Assembly (NCBI GenBank): GCA_040757595.1
Contig: JBFLWP010000012.1
Span: 1-64,000 of the forward strand
Length of the DNA stretch: 64,000 bases
Reading direction: 5' to 3'
DNA from: Nitrospirota bacterium
GTDB lineage: Bacteria; Nitrospirota; Nitrospiria; Nitrospirales; Nitrospiraceae
Notes under the pieces: model-generated
What the model saw: only the letters and a program-made list of their open reading frames with translations
The model's database searches: none
What the model was told of the DNA's origin: nothing
Shown here: piece by piece, positions 26,053-34,574 of the stretch
How positions within the stretch are numbered: the first letter of the stretch is position 1
How the letters are laid out: every line of letters begins with the position of its first letter
Made by a program: the position numbers and the translations under genes

Positions 26053-26061
26053 GACGTACTC

Positions 26062-26214
26062 CTAAAACAGGGTGTAAATGAACGGAGCCACGGCCGAGCC
26101 CTCAGTCAGGACCAGCAGCGCACCGAACAGGAGCAGGACCATGATGATCGGCAAGAGCCAAAACTTCTTCCGCTCGCGCATGAACGCCCACAGTTCCTTC
26201 AGAAACGATCCCAC
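26062..26214 (-). CDS. DUF5989/SxtK-like 50-aa membrane protein
   Basis: This 50-residue single-span membrane protein has a GTG start at 26214 and GGAGGGG about 6 bp ahead. It opens with a charged helix (FLKELWAFMRERKKFW), followed by one hydrophobic segment (LLPIIMVLLLFGALLVL) and the ending EGSAVAPFIYTLF, which is characteristic of DUF5989 proteins found beside carbamoyltransferases. It lies 9 bp upstream of the carbamoyltransferase. It may anchor the enzyme at the membrane; that is inference. Confidence 0.8.
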   Translation of the reverse strand: MGSFLKELWAFMRERKKFWLLPIIMVLLLFGALLVLTEGSAVAPFIYTLF

Positions 26215-26233
26215 ACGCCCCTCCTCTTACCTT

Positions 26234-26259
26234 TCACCCATCACGCGTCACCTGTCACC
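26234..26259. repeat. Heptad-period intergenic tract
   Basis: The plus strand reads TCACCCA, TCACGCG, TCACCTG and TCACCG in succession, an exact 7-bp register of TCAC. It fills the gap between the DUF5989 and SxtJ-like genes. See the finding on heptad tracts. Confidence 0.7.
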
Positions 26260-26264
26260 GTTTC

Positions 26265-26675
26265 TCAGAACTGCCGCTCCATTCGCTCCGACGCAAAGTC
26301 ACCCTCATGACGCCGGCGCCAGTAGGACCCGTGGCCCCCTTTCGCGGAGATCGGAATCGGCTGTCGTCCCATCAGCCGCAAGAGGAGCCCCATCGGCACG
26401 ACTACGATCGCAAAGACCAGGGTCATCAGGATGCGGGCGTTGATGCGCCCCAGGGTCGCGGCAAGTTTCATCCACCAGGTTCGCACCGGGCCGAGCCAGG
26501 TTGGAGCCAGCAATGCCGTCGCCAGGAAGCCCAGCCCGATCCCGGCCAGCCACCAGGATGCTGCGCCATTCCAGACGTACCTGATGGCGGCGAGCACGCC
26601 CAGGGCGCCGGCCATGACGAATCCGAAGGTCCGATCGTGTGACATCGTGGAACCTGATTGATCGCGGACAGTCAT
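26265..26675 (-). CDS. SxtJ-like membrane protein
   Basis: This 136-residue protein has three membrane segments (GFVMAGALGVLAAIRYV, WWLAGIGLGFLATALLAP and ILMTLVFAIVVVPMGLLLRL). A basic loop with WWMKLAATLGRINARI lies between the second and third, the pattern of SxtJ-family proteins beside carbamoyltransferases. The start at ATG 26675 has AAGGA ahead. It is the first gene of the SxtJ - DUF5989 - carbamoyltransferase unit. It shares a 188-bp divergent region with the HemD-like gene. Confidence 0.8.
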   Translation of the reverse strand: MTVRDQSGSTMSHDRTFGFVMAGALGVLAAIRYVWNGAASWWLAGIGLGFLATALLAPTWLGPVRTWWMKLAATLGRINARILMTLVFAIVVVPMGLLLRLMGRQPIPISAKGGHGSYWRRRHEGDFASERMERQF

Positions 26676-26863
26676 AGGAGATCCTTGGCGAAACGCGGAC
26701 TCTGCTCCCAGAGAAAATGAGTCCATAGCCTAGTCTATCGGAGTCGCGCCGATCAAGAAGAAACGTGGTTAGATCTCTCGACGTAACAGCCGGACGTCGT
26801 CCTGTGCTAAGCTGCTTCTGCGCAGGTGACGCACCGCTTGCCAACACCCAGAAACCACATTCC

Positions 26864-27724
26864 ATGCTCGCCCGTGAACTCCAGGGCTTCGCCGGCCTAA
26901 AGGTTGCCGCCTTCGAGAGCCGGATGGCGGACGAGATGGCCCGCCTGATCGCCCGCTATGGAGGCGAACCGCTGGTCGCGCCTTCCATGCGCGAGGTCCC
27001 GCTGGCGGAGAACCCCGAAGCCCTGGCCTTCGGCGAGCAGCTCCTGGCGGGCGGATTCGACCTGGTCCTCCTGTTGACCGGCGTGGGGACCCGCACGCTG
27101 GTCGAAGTGCTCCGGACCCGCTACCCGTTGGAAGCCGTCAAAGCGGCGCTGGGGCGGACCACGCTCGTGGCCCGAGGGCCCAAGCCGGCTGCCGCCCTCA
27201 GAGATCTCGGCCTGACGCCGCAGGTTACAGTGCCGGAGCCGAACACCTGGCGCGACATTCTCCAGGCCCTGAACGTGAGCGTGGCCGGCAAGAAGATCGC
27301 CGTGCAGGAATACGGGGTCACGAACGCCGACCTGCTCGAGGCCCTGCGCGCCTGCGGCGGCGCGCAGGTGACGGCCGTGCCGGTTTATCGCTGGGCCCTG
27401 CCGGAGGACCTGGCTCCGCTCAGAGGGGCGTTGCAGGCTATCCTGTCCGGACGGGTCGACGTACTCCTGGTCACGAACGCCGTCCAGGTGGATCACGCGC
27501 TGCAGGTGCTGAGGCAAGAGGGCCAGGAGGAGCGGTTTCGTCAGCAGTTGGGCCGGATGGTCGTGGCTTCGATCGGCCCGACGGCCAGCGAGCGACTGCG
27601 GAGCCACGGGCTGCCGGTGGACCTGGAGCCCTCCCACCCCAAGATGGGCCTCCTGGTCAAGGAGACCAGCGAGCGGGCGCAAGGCCTGCTTCGCAGGAAA
27701 CGCGGAACGATGAGTGATGAATGA
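26864..27724 (+). CDS. hemD: Uroporphyrinogen-III synthase (HemD-like)
   Basis: This 286-residue protein resembles HemD, which cyclises hydroxymethylbilane to uroporphyrinogen III in tetrapyrrole synthesis. It has the bilobal pattern: VAAFESRMADEMARLI at the start, LTGVGTRTL in lobe 1, VQEYGVTNADLLEAL at the lobe switch, and IGPTASERLRSHGLPVDLEPSHPKMGLLV at the end (shown in the sequence as a continuous segment near the C-terminus). No other haem gene is nearby, so this may be a second copy. ATG 26864 lacks a clear ribosome-binding site. The last codons (MSDE) are encoded by a heptad-period repeat. Confidence 0.8.
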   Translation: MLARELQGFAGLKVAAFESRMADEMARLIARYGGEPLVAPSMREVPLAENPEALAFGEQLLAGGFDLVLLLTGVGTRTLVEVLRTRYPLEAVKAALGRTTLVARGPKPAAALRDLGLTPQVTVPEPNTWRDILQALNVSVAGKKIAVQEYGVTNADLLEALRACGGAQVTAVPVYRWALPEDLAPLRGALQAILSGRVDVLLVTNAVQVDHALQVLRQEGQEERFRQQLGRMVVASIGPTASERLRSHGLPVDLEPSHPKMGLLVKETSERAQGLLRRKRGTMSDE

Positions 27725-27788
27725 TGAACGGGGAAAAGCCGGCCTCTTAATTCATCGTTCGTCATTCTGACTTCTGCATTCCAGACCG
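27719..27788. repeat. Heptad-period foldback tract
   Basis: GAATGATGAACG (27719-27730) pairs with CGTTCGTCATTC (27756-27767) at 11 of 12 positions. Both arms are built of ATGA/TCAT-type words at a 7-bp spacing. The left arm forms the end of the HemD-like reading frame. Confidence 0.65.
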
Positions 27789-27789
27789 C

Positions 27790-28698
27790 TCATCGTTCTG
27801 CACTCTTCGTTGCGTCACGGGCGCAACGGAAGCCCAGCCAGTTCATCTTCGTGGTCGGGTCCGTCCCGTTCCGCTGCGCGGCGCGGACGGTGGGGGTGCT
27901 GTCGATCCATCCGCCGCCCCTGAAGGCCTTCTGAGTCCCCTTCTCCGGCCCTTTGGGATTCCGGTCCGGCGCGCTCCTGTAGTACTCGGCGTCGTACCAG
28001 TCCGCTACCCACTCGGCGACGTTTCCCGCCAGTTGATAGATCCCGTAGGGACTCACCGCGTTTTCGTACTTGTCCACGGAGATGATCGGAGGATAGAGGA
28101 GGAGCCGCTCCGGCCGGTCGCGGACCGGGCCGGACAGACCGGTGCGGCCGAAATTGGCTCGGGTCAGGCCCGCCATCTGGTTGCCCCAGGGGTAGATGCG
28201 CCCGTCCTCCCCCCGCGCGGCCTTTTCCCACTCGGCCTCCGTGGGCAGCCGTTTTCCCGCCCACCGGCAGTAGGCGTCAGCGTCGTACCAGGACACGTGC
28301 ATCACCGGATGGCTGGCCATGGACTCCTGGAAATTGCCGCCGTCGTACCGCCAGTCGAGGAGTGGGTTCCGCCCGGTCGCCAACACGAATCGCAGGAACT
28401 GCACGGTCGTGACTTCGTACTTGTCGATGTGATAGGCATCCAGATACACGCGCCGCTGGGGAAACTCCGCCGGGTAGGCATTCCGGTCCGCCTGCTTGTT
28501 GCTCCCCATCAGGAACCAGCCGGCCGGCACCGTGACCATCTCGTCCCTGGCCGGCAGCTTGGCCCGCTCCTCGGCCAGCCGCTTCCCTTCCGCGGTCCAC
28601 TCGACGATGATGTCCGCCACGTCCGCGGCTCGCCCCACACCGGCCAAGCCGATCCCCCCCAGCGCAAGAGCGATGACGCCGTTCCTGAGCAAATCCAC
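27790..28698 (-). CDS. Exported FGE/SUMF1-domain protein (copy 2)
   Basis: This protein of about 302 residues has a hydrophobic N-terminal signal segment and an FGE-sulfatase domain. It has MVTVPAGWFLMGSN, AYHIDKYEVTTVQFLRFV, RLPTEAEWEKAARGEDG, PYGIYQLAGNVAEWVADWY and the closing NWLGFRCARD. It is paralogous to the copy at 23331 but differs by inserts (RPERLLLYPPIISVDKYENAV). A strong GGAGGA lies close to GTG 28698, but TTG 28692 has better spacing, so the start is uncertain by two codons. It follows the LolA-like gene by 38 bp. Confidence 0.82.
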   Translation of the reverse strand: MDLLRNGVIALALGGIGLAGVGRAADVADIIVEWTAEGKRLAEERAKLPARDEMVTVPAGWFLMGSNKQADRNAYPAEFPQRRVYLDAYHIDKYEVTTVQFLRFVLATGRNPLLDWRYDGGNFQESMASHPVMHVSWYDADAYCRWAGKRLPTEAEWEKAARGEDGRIYPWGNQMAGLTRANFGRTGLSGPVRDRPERLLLYPPIISVDKYENAVSPYGIYQLAGNVAEWVADWYDAEYYRSAPDRNPKGPEKGTQKAFRGGGWIDSTPTVRAAQRNGTDPTTKMNWLGFRCARDATKSAER

Positions 28699-28736
28699 AA
28701 CTCCTCCGTATCTATACAATCAGAACAATCGGACAC

Positions 28737-29339
28737 TTACTGATGCGACAGCCCCTGGTTCTTCGGCTCCGCCTTGCCGCCCCGATCGAATTCCTCCAGC
28801 GGCTGGAAGTTGACCGGGAGCTGGAACATCGAATCGGAGACCGGGCGCAGCCTCACGTGCCGGTATTCCACCGTCCAGCTTCCGTCCTTCCTGGCCAGCT
28901 TCAGCGGGAACCGGATGTCGGTGGCCAGCCATTGATAATAGATCACCTCCCGATCCCCTTTCCGTACCGTCACCTGATAGAGCGTGGTCGGGTGCCCGTC
29001 CAGCGTCTCGGTTCCGATCTCCTCCCGCGCCACCTCGCCCTCCAGCCGCTCGCTGACCTTGGGCGCCTGCTCCGGGTCATAGGGCACGGTCTTGAAGTGC
29101 TTCATCCGGGAGAGCAGCAGCCACATGACCTGCTTGTCCTTCCGGACGATCGTCACGTTCACCGGGCCCAGGTCCTGGTGCTCCAGCCGCCACCGGTCGT
29201 CCCGATAGTAGATGTTGGCCTTGCGGCTGTGTCCGTTGAATCTGGTGATCTGGTCCGCCGTGAATTCCAGCGCCCAGACGGTTTCGATCCCGCAAAGGCC
29301 CAGCACTGCGGCCAAGAGAAGCGTCACACGTGATTGCAT
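28737..29339 (-). CDS. Exported LolA/outer-membrane-lipoprotein-sorting-like protein
   Basis: This 200-residue protein has a signal peptide of about 24 residues (VTLLLAAVLGLCGIETVWA). The mature part is beta-rich, with NIYYRDDRWRLEHQD, TIVRKDKQVMWLLLSRMKHF, TTLYQVTVRKGDREVIYYQW and IRFPLKLARKDGSW. The sequence of strands resembles the LolA/LolB half-barrel used to carry lipids or lipoproteins in the periplasm. ATG 29339 was chosen for the signal peptide; there is no clear SD. It is probably co-transcribed with FGE copy 2. Confidence 0.65.
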   Translation of the reverse strand: MQSRVTLLLAAVLGLCGIETVWALEFTADQITRFNGHSRKANIYYRDDRWRLEHQDLGPVNVTIVRKDKQVMWLLLSRMKHFKTVPYDPEQAPKVSERLEGEVAREEIGTETLDGHPTTLYQVTVRKGDREVIYYQWLATDIRFPLKLARKDGSWTVEYRHVRLRPVSDSMFQLPVNFQPLEEFDRGGKAEPKNQGLSHQ

Positions 29340-29536
29340 GGTCAGAGTGTACCACAAGAGCATACCGACTTCGGCGGCTTCGGGGGCAAGATCGCGTGTC
29401 TTCGGGACTGCGCCTCTCCACCCACGTTCCATGCACTCCATACTTCCAAATACTTCCAAGAAAGCCGCACCGCGCACATTGACAATGGCGAGCATCTGAC
29501 CATACTGGTCATATCTCATTGACTGTGGAGTCTGCC

Positions 29537-29990
29537 ATGAAAAGCGCGACGGTCTCTAAACTGAAAGCCACCTTGAGCGAGCATCTCGCCAAGGTCAAAG
29601 CTGGCGGGGAAGTCCTCGTGACCGAGCGGGGGAAACCCATCGCCAAGATCGTAGCGAGCCACGAACCAATCGCCTCAAGAAGCTGACCGAGGGAGATACC
29701 GCCTCGGTTGTCTGGTGGGCAACGCTCGTCGAATGCGGCGCGGCGCTTGCCCGTCTGAGGCGCGAAGCCGTCCTCACAAGGGCTGAAGAAGACAACGCCC
29801 GATACTTCGTGAGGCTGCTGCTCGTTGATATGGCCCGAGATCGAACCGAGCAGGGAGGTCCGAGAGCAGGCTGAGCGGGTGGAGCAGAAGCACCCGCCCA
29901 GCAGGAAACTGCCCGCAGCAAGTCGCGAGCAGCGATTGGCTATTTTCAAAGCTGCATGGCGACTTCTCCGTGACTATGCGATAATCGCCT
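29537..29990 (+). pseudogene. Decayed vapBC-type toxin-antitoxin module
   Basis: ATG 29537 starts a Phd/VapB-type antitoxin (MKSATVSKLKATLSEHL, then VLVTERGKPIAKIV). It stops at 29684-29686 after 49 residues instead of the usual 80 or so. In another frame, directly overlapping the stop, there is the middle of a PIN toxin (LTEGDTASVVWWATLVEC, ALARLRREAVLT), ending at 29872-29874. A third frame resumes with WPEIEPSREVREQAERV and then loses similarity. A deletion thus joined antitoxin to toxin, and at least one frameshift followed. The toxin has lost its N-terminal catalytic aspartate region. Confidence 0.75.
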
Positions 29991-30009
29991 CGTGGCAAAG
30001 CTTCACGCC

Positions 30010-31044
30010 ATGAGAGCCCTCGTCAAGACCGCCCCGGAGCCGGGACTGACGTTGCAGGACGCGCCGGTTCCGAGACCGGCCCCCGGCGAAGCGCTCGTGA
30101 AAGTCGCGGCCACCTCGCTCTGCGGAACGGACGCGCACATTTACAACTGGGACGAGTGGGCCAGGGGCCGCATCCGGCCGCCCCGGATCATCGGCCACGA
30201 GATGTGCGGGGAGGTCGTGGAACTCGGCCCGGGCGTCACGTCCGTGTCGGTGGGGGACTACGTGGCCGCCGAGTCGCACTTCACTTGCGGCCTCTGCTTC
30301 CAGTGCCGGACCGGCCAGGCTCACGTTTGCCGAAACTATCAGATCCTGGGCATTGACGTGGACGGGTCCTACGCGGAATACGTCGCCCTGCCCGAGCGGG
30401 TCCTGTGGAAGACCTCCAGAGACATTCCTCCGGAGCTGGCCTGCGTGCAGGAGCCGCTGGGCAACGCGGTCTACGCCGCCCTGGTCGAGGATCTCACCGG
30501 ACATTCGGTGCTGATCAGCGGCTGCGGCCCCACGGGATTGTTCGCCGCCGCCGTGGCGCGGGTGGCCGGCGCCGCCACGATCGTGGCCACGGACATCAGC
30601 GACTACCGGCTGGGGCTCGCGAAGCAGCTCGGGGTGGACCACACGCTGAACGCCCGGACGGACCAGCCCGACGCGCTGACGGCGGCGATCCAGGACGTGA
30701 CCGGGGGCGAAGGGGTGGATTGTGCGCTGGAAATGTCCGGCGATCCCGGAGCCCTCCACCAAGCCTTCCGCTCCGTCAAGAACGGCGGGCGCGTGACGCT
30801 CTTCGGCATTCCCACCGGTCCGGTCTGCTTCGACCTGCCGAACGAGATCATCTTCAAGGGGATCCGGGTCTACGGCGTCACCGGGCGCCGGCTGTTCGAG
30901 ACCTGGTACCGGCTGGCGGGGCTGTTCAAGGCCGGGCTGGACATCAGGCCCGTCGTCACCCACCGGCTGCCGCTCGCGGACTTCACCCGAGGATTCGAGC
31001 TGATCAAGTCAGGCCAGTGCGGCAAGGTCGTGCTGATCCCCTAG
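30010..31044 (+). CDS. tdh: L-threonine 3-dehydrogenase
   Basis: This 344-residue zinc-dependent medium-chain dehydrogenase has the catalytic Cys38 (TSLCGTDAHIYNWDEW), His63 and Glu64 (GHEMCGEV), and structural-zinc cysteines 93, 96, 99 and 107. The CGTDAHIYNWDEW segment is a strong Tdh marker. It oxidises L-threonine to 2-amino-3-ketobutyrate with NAD+. Kbl, which would cleave that product to glycine and acetyl-CoA, is encoded at 45658. ATG 30010 matches the family N-terminus; an in-frame GTG at 29992 is possible. Neither has a good SD. Confidence 0.9.
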   Translation: MRALVKTAPEPGLTLQDAPVPRPAPGEALVKVAATSLCGTDAHIYNWDEWARGRIRPPRIIGHEMCGEVVELGPGVTSVSVGDYVAAESHFTCGLCFQCRTGQAHVCRNYQILGIDVDGSYAEYVALPERVLWKTSRDIPPELACVQEPLGNAVYAALVEDLTGHSVLISGCGPTGLFAAAVARVAGAATIVATDISDYRLGLAKQLGVDHTLNARTDQPDALTAAIQDVTGGEGVDCALEMSGDPGALHQAFRSVKNGGRVTLFGIPTGPVCFDLPNEIIFKGIRVYGVTGRRLFETWYRLAGLFKAGLDIRPVVTHRLPLADFTRGFELIKSGQCGKVVLIP

Positions 31045-31046
31045 CA

Positions 31047-31136
31047 GGCCCGAGGCGAGAGGCTTGGGGCTAGGGGCGGGCTCCCTCTAACTTCTTAACC
31101 TCGCGCCCCGTGTCCCGCGCCTCTAGCCTTGGTCGA
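31047..31136. repeat. Heptad-period foldback tract between convergent genes
   Basis: The plus strand reads GAGGCGA, GAGGCTT, GGGGCTA and GGGGCGG, then, after a short spacer, CCTCGCG, CCCCGTG, TCCCGCG and CCTCTAG. The second arm is an imperfect reverse complement of the first. It lies between the stops of tdh and the histidine kinase and could serve as a bidirectional terminator. Confidence 0.65.
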
Positions 31137-34100
31137 GCACCTCGCGCACTTTCCTCGTCAGCGAATCGGGTGAGAAGGGCTTGGGCAGGAAGGCGGTCCC
31201 CTCGTCCAGGACCCCCTGGTGCACGATCGCATTGTCCGTGTAGCCGGACATGTACAGGACCTTGAGGCCTGGACGCCGTGCGAGCAGTTGTTCGGCCAGG
31301 GCCCGTCCGCTCATCTTGGGCATCACGACGTCCGTCACCAACAGATGGATCGTGTCGCCGTATCGGTCGCTGAGCGCGAGCGCTTCCGCTCCATGGCAGG
31401 CGGCCAGCACCAGGAAGCCGGCCGATTCCAAGGCCTCGCGCGCCAACTGCCGCACGGCTTCCTCGTCCTCCACCAGCAGGATCGTCTCGGTGCCTCTCGC
31501 CGGCTGTGGAGCCGGGGGCTGCTCCAGCGTGGGTGCCTCCAGGATATCCACCACGCGGGGGAAGTAGATCTTGAACGTCGTGCCCCGCCCCGGCTCGCTG
31601 TACACCCAGATCGTGCCCCCGCTCTGCTTGACGATCCCGTACACGGTGGCGAGGCCGAGCCCCGTTCCCTTGCCCCGCTCCTTGGTCGTGAAGAAGGGCT
31701 CGAAGATGCGCTCCTTGGTTTGGGCGTCCATCCCATGGCCGGTGTCGGTTACGGCCAGCATTACGTAGAGGCCCGGCTGCACGGGAAGGTGCCGGCGCGC
31801 ATAGTCGTCGTCGAGCTGGACGTTGGCCGTTTCGACCGTCAAGGTGCCGCCGTCGGGCATGGCGTCGCGGGCGTTGACGGCCAGGTTCATGATGATCTGC
31901 TCGACCTGGCTGGGATCGGCCTTGACCTGCCCCAGGTCCGGCCCGAACGCCGTCACGAAGTTGATGTGCTCCCCGATCAACCGGCGGAGCATGGCGTCCA
32001 TGGTGGCCACGACGTCGTTGAGGTTCAGCACCCGGACCTCCAGCATCTGCCGGCGGCTGAAAGCCAGGAGTTGCCGCGTGAGCCCGGCGGCCCGCTCGCT
32101 GGCGTCCTTGATCTCCTGGGGATAACGGCGCAGGGATTCGTGGCCGCCCAGGCGGCGCAAGAGCAGGTCGCTGTACCCGTGGATGATCGTCAGGAAATTG
32201 TTGAAGTCGTGCGCCACGCCGCCGGCCAGCCGTCCGACCGCGTCCAGCTTCTGCGCATGGAGGGCCTGCTCTTCGGCCTGCTTCCGCTGCAGGAACTGGC
32301 CGATCTGCCGGCCGATGGCTTCCATCATCGCCAGGAGATCCTCATCCGGCGCCCGGACGTCCCGGCTGAAGAACTCCAGGACGCCCAGGATCTCCTTCCC
32401 GACCAGGATCGGGAACCCGAAGGCCGCATGGAGGCCGGCCGACGCCGCGGCGGCGGCACGGGGAAAGTTGGAGTCCTGCAACACGTCCATGATCCAGGCC
32501 GGAGCCGCGGTCGCCCAGACGCGGCCCGGGAGTCCGATCCCCGGGGAAAACGCGGTGGCTCGGCTCGCCGCCTCAAAGGGTTCCGAGGCGAATCCGTGAG
32601 CGGCCCAGAGATGGGCGCACCGCAGGAGATTGGCCCGGCTGTCCACCCGCCAAATGGCGCCCAGGTCCCATTCGAGGGTGTTGCAGACCGATGCCAGGAT
32701 GTTCGGCCCGGCCATCTCCAGCGTGTCGGCCAGCGAAAGTTCCCGCGTCACCGCATGCTCCGCGCGCAGCCGCCGTTCCGCCCGCTTGCGGTCCGCGATG
32801 TCCCGGAACACCAGGACGACGCCGGTCAGCCGGCCGGCCGCGTCGCGCACCGGAGCCCCGCTGTCGTCAATCGGCCGTTCGGTCCCGTTCCGGGCGATCA
32901 GAACGGTGTGGTTCGCCAACCCGACCACGACGCCTTCACGCAGCACCTTCGCCACCGGGCTCTCGACGGGCCGGCGCGTCTCCTCGTTCACGATCACGAA
33001 GACGGACTCCAGGCCGTGTCCCCTGGCTTCCTCCTTCGTCCAGCCGGTGAGCGTCTCCGCGACGGGGTTCATGAAGGCGACGCGCCCCCGTTCGTCGGTG
33101 ACGATGACCGCATCCCCGATGCTCGTCAGGATGGCCGTCAGCCGATTGCCCCGCTCCTCGGCGGTGCTCCACTCGGTCCGCAGGCGTCCGGTCATCCAGA
33201 ACAGGAGGCCCAGCATCGGCACCCACACGATCGCCCCGGCCAGCCCCAGCTTCCACAGGACGGAGCGGATCGGGGCCAGCACGTCGCGTTGATCCATCCG
33301 CACGAGGACGCCCCAGTGCAAACCGGGGAAGTCTCCGTAGCCCTCCGTCCGGGCGTAGCCGGTGACGACGGGCACGCGGCGGCGGAGATGTTCTTCCTCG
33401 ACATAGCCCGGCCCGTCCTCGGCGCTCAACCGCGCCGAGGGGAGCCCGAGCTGCTGCAGATTGACCTTCCCCTCCTCGCGGAGCAGCGAATCGGCGATCA
33501 CCGTGCCGTCGTGCCGCAGGAACTGCCACTCGATCGTGCCGCCGCCCGTCTGGCGCTCGAACGAATCAACGACTCGCGCGAAGGCGTCCTCCAGCTCGGC
33601 CAATCCGATCCTGGCCGTGATCACCCCCAGAAATGCCCCTCGTTCGTCCAGGACCGGGGCAGAAAACCCGACCCCTTGACGCCCGTCCGTCTGGTCGAAC
33701 GACTGCACGTCCTGGACGTGCACCGCTCTCGCATCGCGCGCGGCCAGGAACCAGGGCTCCCGACCGCGGTCGTCCCCGACGTCGGTTGGATTGGTCGCGG
33801 CGATGATCCGGCCCGAAGCATCGGTCACGCCGAGCCAGCGGTACACGAGGTAATGTTCCTTCATCCGGTCGAGATGACGGCGCAAGACCGCCGGATCATG
33901 GATGTACGGGACGAACGCGGCGGCGGCGACCTGAATATCCCCGTAGCGCTCGTAGAGGGTGTGGTCCAACTGGTCGGCGATGTCGCCGGCCATGAGCGCC
34001 AGGCTCTCGCCGGCCGTCGCGACCAGGCGCCGCTCGATCGAGTAGAGGGCGAGGGCGCCGATGGCCAGCGCCAGCACCGTCATCAGGGTGATGAGCAGCG

Positions 34101-34146
34101 GCAGCCGATGATAGGTCAATCGTTCCTCAAGACGACGCAAAGCCAT
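31123..34146 (-). CDS. Hybrid sensor histidine kinase (Cache-PAS-GAF-HisKA-HATPase-REC)
   Basis: This protein of about 1007 residues begins with a membrane helix (LLITLMTVLALAIGALALY). It continues with a periplasmic Cache-like sensor to about residue 290, a second membrane helix (AGAIVWVPMLGLLFWM), and a PAS domain (GDAVIVTDERGRVAFMN). A GAF domain (about 490-640), a HisKA box with the phospho-accepting His in GGVAHDFNNF, and a HATPase domain (NLAVNARDAMPDGG, then GKGTGLGLATVYG) follow. The REC domain has Asp in LLVTDVVMPKMSG. The GVAHDFNN type often phosphorelays to separate response regulators. No partner is encoded nearby. A good sigma70 promoter lies about 320 bp ahead. Confidence 0.9.
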   Translation of the reverse strand: MALRRLEERLTYHRLPLLITLMTVLALAIGALALYSIERRLVATAGESLALMAGDIADQLDHTLYERYGDIQVAAAAFVPYIHDPAVLRRHLDRMKEHYLVYRWLGVTDASGRIIAATNPTDVGDDRGREPWFLAARDARAVHVQDVQSFDQTDGRQGVGFSAPVLDERGAFLGVITARIGLAELEDAFARVVDSFERQTGGGTIEWQFLRHDGTVIADSLLREEGKVNLQQLGLPSARLSAEDGPGYVEEEHLRRRVPVVTGYARTEGYGDFPGLHWGVLVRMDQRDVLAPIRSVLWKLGLAGAIVWVPMLGLLFWMTGRLRTEWSTAEERGNRLTAILTSIGDAVIVTDERGRVAFMNPVAETLTGWTKEEARGHGLESVFVIVNEETRRPVESPVAKVLREGVVVGLANHTVLIARNGTERPIDDSGAPVRDAAGRLTGVVLVFRDIADRKRAERRLRAEHAVTRELSLADTLEMAGPNILASVCNTLEWDLGAIWRVDSRANLLRCAHLWAAHGFASEPFEAASRATAFSPGIGLPGRVWATAAPAWIMDVLQDSNFPRAAAAASAGLHAAFGFPILVGKEILGVLEFFSRDVRAPDEDLLAMMEAIGRQIGQFLQRKQAEEQALHAQKLDAVGRLAGGVAHDFNNFLTIIHGYSDLLLRRLGGHESLRRYPQEIKDASERAAGLTRQLLAFSRRQMLEVRVLNLNDVVATMDAMLRRLIGEHINFVTAFGPDLGQVKADPSQVEQIIMNLAVNARDAMPDGGTLTVETANVQLDDDYARRHLPVQPGLYVMLAVTDTGHGMDAQTKERIFEPFFTTKERGKGTGLGLATVYGIVKQSGGTIWVYSEPGRGTTFKIYFPRVVDILEAPTLEQPPAPQPARGTETILLVEDEEAVRQLAREALESAGFLVLAACHGAEALALSDRYGDTIHLLVTDVVMPKMSGRALAEQLLARRPGLKVLYMSGYTDNAIVHQGVLDEGTAFLPKPFSPDSLTRKVREVLDQG

Positions 34147-34574
34147 CACGCATTCCTGGCTCAGATCCGTCCGTGGAAGCGCGAGCCTCACGAAGGCGGG
34201 CCACCCGCGCACCGTTCCATCGCGTGCGCTCCGGATCCGGGTGAGCCCATACCCGGAACATCCATGGTGCCGGGGACATCGGTCAAGCCCGAACGGTCAG
34301 GGCCAACGTCGCAGTGAACGGTGAAGGAACGAGGAATCCCGCAAAAAAAATGGCGCCTTGACAGCCCCGCTACGGACCGAAAGGACGCCGTTGTCCTCGA
34401 TCGTTTGTGCGCCGCGCGTTGAGGTGGAGACGCCTTTGTCCGTTCCCTCAACGCTCCATGGCGGCTCGCTTATAACCCTGCCATCGGACCCTGTCAAGCG
34501 GGAATACGTACGGCAGACCGCCTTGGGCGACGAACGGGGAAGATCGTGCTTCAACGGACAACAAGGAAGACGGA
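34147..34574 (-). other. Intergenic region with a sigma70 promoter and untranslated leader
   Basis: This 428-bp region has no credible gene. The minus strand carries TTGACA (34492-34497), a 17-bp spacer and TATAAG (34469-34474), pointing toward the histidine kinase and leaving a leader of about 320 nt. Within the leader GGCGCC is followed by eight T residues (about 34342-34355), which might act as a pause or attenuator. Otherwise I see nothing. Confidence 0.5.
34469..34497 (-). promoter_or_regulatory. Sigma70-type promoter for the hybrid histidine kinase
   Basis: TTGACA and TATAAG are separated by exactly 17 bp on the minus strand; the -35 is perfect and the -10 matches 5 of 6. It is the best sigma70 promoter match I noticed in the window. 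Confidence 0.65.

Noticed and set aside
31219-34317. Very long plus-strand open frame (over 1000 codons) opposite the hybrid histidine kinase
   Set aside because: It is an antisense shadow of a GC-rich gene; its product is Arg/Asp/His/Gln-rich low-complexity sequence without family motifs, while the minus strand gives a complete kinase.
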